NCBI RefSeq assembly: GCF_963259705.1
Contig: NC_081846.1
Span: 88,362,641-88,426,640, forward strand
DNA length: 64,000 bases
From: Myotis daubentonii
Lineage: Eukaryota; Chordata; Mammalia; Chiroptera; Vespertilionidae
Direction: 5' to 3'
In this document: in pieces, positions 56,697 through 64,000 of the stretch
Layout of the letters: every line of letters starts with the position of its first letter
Numbering within the stretch: the first letter of the stretch is position 1
Translations under genes and position numbers: made by a program
The notes under the pieces: model-generated
The model's input: only the letters and a program-made list of their open reading frames with translations
Database searches by the model: none
What the model was told of the DNA's origin: nothing

Positions 56697-57001
56697 TCTA
56701 TACTAATAAAAGGGTAATATGCTAATTAGACTGAGTCGACCGGACATCTTCCGGATGTCTGACTTTCTTCCAGACAAAGCCACAGTAGTGGGGACCGAGG
56801 CAGAGGTGGTTAGGGGTGATCAGGTCAGCATGGGAGCAAGCAGTTAGAGGTGATCAGGTCGGCAGGAGAGCAAGCAGTTAGGGCTGATCAGGCTGGCAGG
56901 CAGGGCGAGTGGTTAGGAGCCAGTGGTGCCAGATTGGAGAGGGTGCAGGCCGGGCTAAGGGACACACCCCTGTGCACAAATTTCATGCACTGGGCCTCTA
57001 G
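56697..57001 (+). mobile_element. HeliBat Helitron, full length
   Basis: 5' TCTATACTAATAAAAGGG and 3' GTGCACAAATTTCATGCACTG with CTAG at 56998-57001. Inner 30-40 bp repeats of the form GTTAGGGGTGATCAGGTCGGC. A short relative of the B-type Helitron at 18520-19179. Confidence 0.93.
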
Positions 57002-57167
57002 TGTATATATATATAATTTCAGAGATGAAGGGAGAGTAAGAGAGAGATAGAAACATCAATGATGAGACAGAATCATTGATTGGCTGTCTCTTGCATGCCC
57101 CATACTAGGGACTGAGCCTGCAACCCAGGCATGTGCCCTGACCAGGAATTGAACCGACCTCCTAGTT

Positions 57168-57382
57168 CAGTGATGGTGAACCTCTTGAGCTTGGCGTGTC
57201 AACATTTTGAAAAACCCTAACTTAACTCTGGTGCTGTGTCACATATAGAAATTTTTTGATATTTGCAGCCATAGTAAAACAAAGACATATTTTTGATATT
57301 TATTTTATATATTTAAATGCCATTTAACAAAGAAAAATCAACCAAAAAAATGAGTTCGCGTGTCATAGGTTCGCCATCACTA
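57168..57382. mobile_element. hAT MITE (CAGTGATGGCGAACC family), copy 2
   Basis: Perfect 8-bp duplication TCCTAGTT (57160-57167 and 57383-57390). Termini CAGTGATGGTGAACCTC and AGGTTCGCCATCACTA. Closely similar to 54599-54832. Inserted in the tRNA-like head of a SINE. Confidence 0.93.
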
Positions 57383-57442
57383 TCCTAGTTCATAGGTTGA
57401 CACTCAACCACTGAGCCACACTGGCCAGGCTTAGTGATCATT

Positions 57443-58658
57443 TTAACAGAGTTCCCTCCTCCCAGGACAGTGCATAGTTTATAGGTACAAAGTGGGGAAA
57501 TTATGTTGCAGGGACAGCTGGCTGTGGGACATGTCCAACCTCCTACACAGGCCTGCATGATCCTACTGCCATCGTTGGCAGCCTCGTTTCCTGTAAATAC
57601 CCCCATTTATCCTCCTTGCTTTTCATGCTGGGACTAACAGGCCTTCCCCAGCCTGTCCCCTCTTTTCCTTAACTTTGTCTCCAGCTCTGCCCTGGAGACC
57701 TGTTTTTGCTCCTCCTGAAACAGCAGCCTCTTATCACCTTTCTACCACTGCCCTTGACCCATTTTCTTCCCACTGCGAGACTTCCTCAGGGCACAGGGAA
57801 AGAGCACACCTTGGGGTTAGACAGATTTGGGTTGAAACCTTGACCTTGTTACGTAGTGTGTGACCTTGTGGGCATTTGCTGTGCTTGGCGAGTGAGGTCA
57901 AGGCCTTTTCCTCATGGGCTGCACAAGGTGGGTGCCGCCTCTGCTCAACCCACCTCAGCAATCCCTCGTGCTGGCTGCACTCCTGAGATTCAGCTGTGAG
58001 TCCCCTTAGTAACTCTTCACCCCAATAAGTGAACCAGCAGCATGTGACCTATCTGCTACCTGCCTTCGCAGGATGGTGAGAAACCCTAGTTTTTTCCCAC
58101 CCTGTGTGATAATTCCAAGGACGACAGGGGGAAGGGGACAGGACGCAGAAAGCTTTCTTAGGGCTTTCTTCCAGGATGGGCAGGAGTTAAGAGAGTTTAG
58201 GGACCTGACCTATTTTTTAAAATTTTATTGAGAAAAGCCAGTAAAACTCCCTTCAACTAAAGATTTCCAAAAAATAACAAATACCTTTTTATCTGATGGG
58301 GTCATGCACATTTTTTATTCCTTTTGGAGTAAAGCAAGCATGTGATTTCCCAGTTAATCTGTCACTGATGTGTCTCACGTCAGGGGATGGCACCCGAGCG
58401 TGGATTCCATAATGAATGAGAGGATGACCTTTTTTTCTGACAGGTGTGCCTTTAATTACTTATTGTTGAACTGGTCTTAAATATGGCGTTCTGTTTTTTG
58501 TAGCTGTGAACTGTACCTGGGAAAGCCTGTGACTTTTCAGCAAGGATCCGAACTTCCCTGTCTAACTGAGTGGAAGCTGCTCTTCTGGTTCTCAAAGCAC
58601 CGCTATTCGGAGACCAGTGAGGCTTACTTGTGTCTCAATCATTAAGCTGGAGGGGGAA
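57443..58658. other. Unassigned intergenic DNA
   Basis: A MIR-like plus-strand relic at about 57790-57930 (TTGAAACCTTGACCTTGTTAC and TTTTCCTCATGGGC). Elsewhere nothing assignable; open frames are short and lack domains. Confidence 0.4.
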
Positions 58659-59337
58659 TCCTATCTAATAAAGAGGTAATATGCAAATTGACCATCACTC
58701 CAACACACAAGATGGCCTCCCTCATGTGGTCAAAGATGGCCACCACAAGATGGCCAGCAGGGGAGGACAGTTGTGGGCGATCAGGCCAGCAGGGGAGGAC
58801 AGTTGTGGGGGACCAAGCCTGCAAAGGAGGACAGTTAGGGGTGACTGGGCTGGCAGAGGAGGGCAGTTAGGGGTGACCAGGCCTGCAGGAGAGGGCAGTT
58901 AGGGGTGACCAGGCCTGCAGGGGAGGGCAGTTAGGGGTGACCAGGCCTGCAGGGGAGGGCAGTTAGGGGTGACCAGGCCAGCAGGGGAGGGCAGTTAGGG
59001 GCAATTGGGCTGGCAGGGGAGGGAAGTTAGGGACAGCCAGACTGGCAAGGGAGGGAAGTTAGGGGTGACCGGGCCAGAAGAGGAGGGCAGTTGGGGTGAC
59101 CAGGCTGGCAGGGGAGGGAAATTGGGGACAATTGGGTCAGCAGTTAGACTTTGATCAGGCTGGCAGGGGAGTGGTTAGGGGATGATCAAGCTGGCAGGCA
59201 GAAGCTGTTAGGGGCAATCAGGCAGGTAGGTGAGTGGTTGGGAGCCAGCAGGCCTGGATTGTGAGAGGGATGTTCGACTACTAGACGGTCATCCCTTGAT
59301 GGCTCCCAGATTGGAGAGGGTGCATGCTGGGCTGTGA

Positions 59338-59379
<42 letters not shown>

Positions 59380-59409
59380 ATGCAGGAATTTCGTGCACTG
59401 GGCCTCTAG
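58659..59409 (+). mobile_element. HeliBat Helitron with internal 32-bp minisatellite
   Basis: 5' TCCTATCTAATAAAGAGG and 3' GGAATTTCGTGCACTGG with CTAG at 59406-59409. The centre (about 58755-59180) is a tandem repeat of GGGCAGTTAGGGGTGACCAG with GCCTGCAGGGGA, period 32-34 bp, about 12 copies. A (AC)n run of about 20 units at 59338-59379 lies just before the 3' hairpin. No Rep/helicase gene. Confidence 0.92.
58755..59180 (+). repeat. Minisatellite, 32-34 bp unit, inside a Helitron
   Basis: Successive copies begin GGGCAGTTAGGGGTGACC, for example at 58861, 58893 and 58925. Near-identical neighbours in the middle and diverged units at both ends suggest expansion from the centre. Related to the G-rich repeats of 18660-18990. 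Confidence 0.9.
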
Positions 59410-60132
59410 TGATAGCAATAACAGTGATGCGATTCGGTGTCACTCTCATTTCTTTGCTTAAGAGGTGTGGCAGGGCAGATGGGCGCTGCACAGGGAAACC
59501 TACCTTGCACACACCTTGTGGGGTGGGGGTGGGGGGTAGTCTGAGGGAGGAGGCTGGATCCAAATGCTGGGAGTTCAAGACCCATGATGCCCGAGCGCTC
59601 AGACAGCAGCGAGATTGAGGGCTGAAGTTTCTTCTCATGGAGACAGATGAAGAAGGAAAGAAGAGAAAGTGCTGCCTGTGCACAGGGCCTTCTCAGTAAG
59701 AATAGGGCACCAGGGTCGCCTGTTCGGGCCTGGGTCTGTCATCCCCAGGATGGCGCTGGGGGCTGTGGGGCTGTGGGGCTGTGGGGCTGCGGGGCTGGGG
59801 CTGCAGTGGGTCCCTCACAGTGAGGAGGACTGAGGTGGAGAAAGTGAGAGGAGTGCAGGGTCAGGTGCAGTGAGCATGGAGTTGCCACGGACAGAGGCGC
59901 GGATGCCCATCTCTCAGTGCCCTGGGCAGGGCTCCTAACTCTCCCAGTGATGCTAGAGCCAGCCTCACTGATCTGTTGCTCCAGCGAGGTCTACAGAAGT
60001 TCATAGTCGGATTTCTCCTGAATTGACAGGGTCTGTATTTCACCTGGTTCTGACTGACATCACAGAACATCAGCACTAAAGACATGAATACAGCAGCATT
60101 AGCTACTAATATACCCTCAGTTTATAAATCTA
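59410..60132. other. Unassigned intergenic DNA with a short GGGGCTGT repeat
   Basis: Includes about five units of CTGTGGGG at 59758-59795. No gene is recognisable. Confidence 0.45.
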
Positions 60133-60145
60133 TATTGTCAATTTT

Positions 60146-60435
60146 TTTATAAATCTTTATTGTTGAAAGTATTACATATGTCCCTCCCCATTCCCCCTAA
60201 GCCTTCACCACCCACTGTCTGTATCCATGATCCATGGGTTATGCATATATGCATAGGAGTTCATTGGTTGATGTCCCCCCATCCCTCCACACCCACCTTC
60301 CCTCTGAGGTTTGACAACCTGTTCATGTTTCTATGTCTCTTGGCATATTTTTGTTCATCAGTTTATGTTGTTCATTAGATTCCACAAATGAGTGAAATCA
60401 TGTAATACTTATCTCTCTCTCTGGCTTATTTTGTG
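60146..60435 (-). mobile_element. L1, 5'-truncated, antisense
   Basis: AAATCTTTATTGTTGAAAGT (bat L1 3'UTR end) through CATTAGATTCCACAAATGAG. Duplication TATTGTCAATTTT (60133-60145) and TATTGTCACTTTT (60436-60448). Only the 3'UTR and the last part of ORF2 are present. Confidence 0.9.
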
Positions 60436-60448
60436 TATTGTCACTTTT

Positions 60449-61038
60449 ACTTTTAAAATTAATCAGTGACACCACTTGGGATATCCTGATAGTTGCGAAA
60501 ATTAGAAAAAAAGTTAATGTGATGATTAATTTTATATCAACTTTAGCATCTAATTTATTTCTGTTTTATTTGAAAATTATTTTGGGTTTTAAATAATATG
60601 CTTTTATCAATAAGTGTAAAATCAAAGTAACATTATTGGCAGCCATATTGTGTTCCTTTGTTTAAACTTAGAGACAGTTAAGACATCTACAGTATGTTTT
60701 CTCTGTGTGTTAGCAGAGAGCAGTGTTTCTTCCATCCTGCATTTGTCCACTTATGTTTTAGGACAAAGCTTAATATTTTGCACTTCCCTCTAGAAAATAT
60801 GTCTTGTTAACTTTCAGTGGATTTGGTCACCTTATTGGTATTTTTTCAATTTTGTTTCTGGCATTTCAGAATCATTGATTTCCTTCCTTGCTTCTGGTCA
60901 TCCCCAAATTTGAGTGTAATGCTGGCAACATCAGCATCCACATTATTGCTGAGATGAACAGGTGGGGCCATGGGGAGAGCCCGTGGCGCACCACTAGAGA
61001 CTGCATTCTGTTTTTATTTCATTTCATTTTTTTTTTTA
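60449..61038. other. AT-rich unassigned DNA
   Basis: No repeat or gene is clearly recognised. Possibly an old LINE relic near 60840-61000. Confidence 0.35.
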
Positions 61039-61039
61039 A

Positions 61040-61395
61040 CCAAATCTAAACTAACAAACAAAACAGAAATAGACTCATGGGTACAGAGAATAGACTGACA
61101 GCTGTCAGAGGAGAGGGGTTGTGGAGCTGGCTGAAAAAGGTGACGAGATTAAGCAAAAAACCTGCCAAAACCCCCACCTCATAGACAGACAACAGTGTGG
61201 TGATTACCAGAGGCAAGAGGGGGTGGGAGGAGGTAGGAGAGAGTAAAGTGTCGATAAATGGTGATGGAAGGAGACTTGACTTGGGGTGGTGAACACACAA
61301 TACAATATACAGATATATATTGTAGGTAGAATTGTGCCTCTGTATAATTTTGTTAACCAATGTCACCCCAATAAATTTGATAAAAAATAAAAACA
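61040..61395 (+). mobile_element. Old L1 3'UTR, sense
   Basis: GAGACTTGACTTGGGGTGGT, ACACAATACAATATACAGAT and ATGTCACCCCAATAAATTTG match the common mammalian L1MA-type 3' end. 5'-truncated and ending in an A-rich tail at about 61395. Confidence 0.85.
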
Positions 61396-63196
61396 TAGGA
61401 AAAGTTAATACTTGAAAAATTTAAATTTTAAAATATAACTAGATGAAAATACTAAGTTTTTTTTTGTTTTTTTTTGGTTTGTTTGTTTGTGTTTTTTTTT
61501 TTTTAGTAACTCCCCTTTTTGGTCACAGGTCATTTAAATCTATCTCAAAGCTTGGAGCTTTAAAAGAGCAACAGAAACATTTTGTTTCAGAACTGACATC
61601 CTAACAATATTTACTTCTAAAAATGTCTATCTTATTCTCCCAATGATTTCTCAGTTAATCTAATTTTCATCGCTTGGTAGGAAATAACTTAAATATTATG
61701 TAAAGTTCACTAGTGCAGTTGTATGAAATCTGTGCTTTTTCACTGCTTATTTTCAAATAGCATGTCAAATATGAAAACGGGCAATCCCTTTGTTCTGTGT
61801 TCCCTGTAGATTGCTGCTGTTCAGAACAGTTATCTGTGACTTTGCGCTTCCAGTCTGTAGAGGGCAGTGTTGCCACTTGCTGTTGTAAGAGGGCTGCCCA
61901 GCTGTGGCTGAGGTTGGCCCTGCACTCAGCGGAGCCTGCATGTGCGCTGGGAGAGCCGCACCTCTACAAACGCATCGGCAGACGTGCAGTCAGACTGCAG
62001 ATGACTGTCACACAGAATGGGTGCTGTCCTGATAGGAGATATGCTTAGAGATGGTCAGAGGAACTGTAACACGAGGTTAACCCCGCTGCCGATATCAGAC
62101 TCCCTTATGCAAAGTTTCATTATATAATATATTTGAGGGTATATGTTTTATTGCAGCTGAAATTATTCTAAAAATATGTTAAATGAAATGAGAGTTGGCT
62201 ATACCAAAAGACACGGATATCTTAGATTTTGAAGAATGACTAGGAGTTCTGGGCCAGGAGAAGCAATGGTCTCACTGTCTCCTGGGTATTGGCTTTCCTG
62301 AGTGGAGGCAGGATTGTGAAATATACCCAGTAGTCTCCAGGGAAATTATTATTATTGTTATTATTATTATTATTATTATTTTTTGCAGTCAGAGCAGCCT
62401 GTCTTATAAAGGGACACCAGACAGGACGGTGGGAAAGACATGCTGTAAGCAAAAAACTCCATGGATGACAGGCAACACTCTCCCAGTATGTGTCTTCTTT
62501 GTCTCTCTCTTCTATTCAAAGAAAACAGCCATCGTGTTTAGCGCCAAACCAACCAATACAGTAAATGCGAGCTCCTAGGAACATTAATGACATAGGAAAG
62601 CACACTATTCACTCACAAACAAGGCTGTGCTCGCAGGTCCTCAGGGAGACATGTCAATTCCCCACAGACACAAGCTGCACAGATTCCTGGGTGTTAGCAC
62701 ACACACTCACATCTTTCCTTCTCAAGGAAGCCACACCATGAGGTACAATTGAGGCATTACAAACTTAATCCAGTAATGGCGAGGAGAGTACGGGGGAGAA
62801 CAGAAGGCACAGATCCCTCCACACCAGCAGCAGCCTCAGCGGTGAGGACAGGGACACCAGGAAGGGCACAGAGACCTGGAGGTGGCTGGGACCAGACACA
62901 AGGGCACTAACTGACCCTGTGTGTGCTGCAATTCAGGCTCCGGCAACGCCCTTGCCGCAGGTGGCATTCAGACCCAGGAACAGGACCAAGAGACTCAACT
63001 GCTATGTGGTGACAGGGGATGTACAATGAACAGATGCTGTGGCACAGAAAGGATCAAAACTCCCATGTGTGGCCGAGGCTCATTTGGACAGTGGGACACA
63101 GCAACAGCAGGCAGTCCTGCTTCCTCCTCCTCCTCCACTCCCATCGGTCCATCTGGGCCACATTTCATCCAATCACCAATATCTCCTTTAAAAGAT
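61396..63196. other. Unassigned intergenic DNA; (TTA)n at 62345-62381
   Basis: T-rich stretches at 61450-61505, an imperfect (TTA)n microsatellite, and otherwise single-copy-like sequence. No exon with domains or splice context. Short open frames only. Confidence 0.4.
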
Positions 63197-63290
63197 ATTT
63201 CTTAGTGGAGGACACATCCCCAGAAGGACATGTGCAGGAGGCAGCTGATCAATGTTTCTGACTCTCTATCACTCTCCTTCTTCGTGACTC
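63197..63290 (+). mobile_element. VES SINE fragment
   Basis: GGACACATCCCCAGAAGGAC, TGTGCAGGAGGCAGCTGATC and AATGTTTCTGACTCTCTATC are the middle and 3' part of VES. Head and tail are missing or eroded. Confidence 0.75.
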
Positions 63291-64000
63291 TCTTGAAACA
63301 GCAAACACTGTAGCTCAAACTCATCCTGTAAACCTGTGACCTACGCAAATGCTGTGGCTCTCACAGCAACAATATACTTCATAGCTGTTGCCTACATGAA
63401 CACATCCACCGAGGCACACATTGGTTGACCGCATATGGCAGCCCCAAGGAAGGGCAACCTGACATGGATGCGAAAACAGGCACTTCTAGGTTCAAGGACT
63501 TTGCATTCTTTCACAAGACCAGACAGACGGCTGCACATGCCCACAACCACCTCCCCAAGTCCGCTACAGCAACCTCCAACAGCTCCCCACAGTAATCACA
63601 AACACAGAGGACCTGTGTCAGCTTTCAGGCTCCCACCTCGGGGTAGCTGTAGCTGCTCAAATCAGGATGCTGGCGTGCAAACCAAGTCCACACATTCTCA
63701 CTCAGTGCTCACCAACTCTGAAAACACATGCTTTCAGCAACTCTATTGTCCAGGGGACCTTTACTTCTCTCACACTGTCTCCCTCACTTCACCGCCAGGG
63801 AAGTCGTCACACACAGCACTTTCAAACAGCCATATCCAAGGTGCACAAGTCATGCAGGCACTCCTTGGTCTTGTCTATTAGCACAGGAAAGGTTCTCCAA
63901 AATCCTTCCTCCACCAGCTATTGCACCAAGGACACTGCAAGCCCTGCACCCACGTGGCCTCTTCCATCACAGTCACCCACAGCCAGCTGAGCCACTGGTC
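63291..64000. other. Unassigned DNA at the window edge
   Basis: Cytosine/adenine-rich sequence open in two overlapping frames to about 63990, with no recognisable domain. No repeat was identified. Whether it belongs to a gene beyond the window cannot be judged. Confidence 0.3.

Larger units (their letters stand above)
56667..57429 (-). mobile_element. VES-like SINE interrupted by a Helitron and a hAT
   Basis: A minus-strand SINE body (GAGATAGAAACATCAATGATG, CAACCCAGGCATGTGCCCTG, CCACTGAGCCACACTGGCC). Its outer duplication CTTAGTGATCATT lies at 56654-56666 and 57430-57442. A HeliBat (56697-57001) sits in the tail region and a hAT (57168-57382) in the head. The tail is A-rich on the plus strand where poly-T is expected, which weakens the left boundary. 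Confidence 0.75.

Noticed and set aside
62921..63990. Frames of 94-148 codons near the right edge
   Set aside because: Overlapping frames, no domain recognised, part covers a VES fragment; not supported as a gene.

Overview
This window is nuclear DNA of a vespertilionid bat (Myotis and relatives). That is inferred from the repeats. It holds many copies of the tRNA-derived VES SINE, about a dozen non-autonomous Helitrons of the HeliBat kind (5' TC followed by an ATAATAAAAG-like block, 3' hairpin GCACGAATTTCGTGC followed by GGCCTCTAG), ORF1-only half-L1 (HAL1) elements, bat-type hAT miniature elements and a SPIN-like hAT. Older mammalian layers (L1M, MIR, MER5) lie underneath. I recognise no host protein-coding exon, no functional RNA gene and no intact transposon ORF. 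The long open frames come from tandem repeats or decayed LINEs.

Layout. 0-4 kb: end of a HeliBat, then the 5' half of an antisense L1. 4-10.8 kb: one old antisense L1 split by two VES, a HAL1 and a HeliBat. The HAL1 itself carries a processed retrocopy. 11.1-13.0 kb: a full-length sense HAL1 with a perfect target-site duplication. 14.0-15.6 kb: degenerate telomere-like TTAGGG repeats, interrupted by a hAT foldback and by a VES that contains a solo LTR. 15.6-24.6 kb: an AT-rich satellite with a period of about 330-350 bp. Its units run in one orientation to 20.77 kb and in the opposite orientation from 21.12 kb. The switch point is occupied by a composite Helitron, and three more Helitron clusters sit inside the array, including a three-element and a two-element head-to-tail run. 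24.6-29.3 kb: antisense L1 5' and 3' regions with a SPIN-like hAT. 29.3-39.7 kb: the most gene-like, least repetitive part (GC-richer, MIR and MER5 fossils), with a 12-bp minisatellite that has a 16/17-mer higher-order period. 39.7-53.9 kb: antisense L1 mosaic with a second HAL1, VES copies and a young sense L1 tail. 53.9-64 kb: mixed intergenic DNA with three HeliBats, two copies of one hAT family, an LTR and short L1 ends.

Main points of interest: the satellite inversion centred on a composite Helitron next to telomere-like repeats; zero-spacing Helitron concatemers; an in-frame TGA shared by two independently inserted HAL1 ORF1 copies; and several nested insertions that give a relative order of activity for VES, LTR, Helitron and hAT elements.
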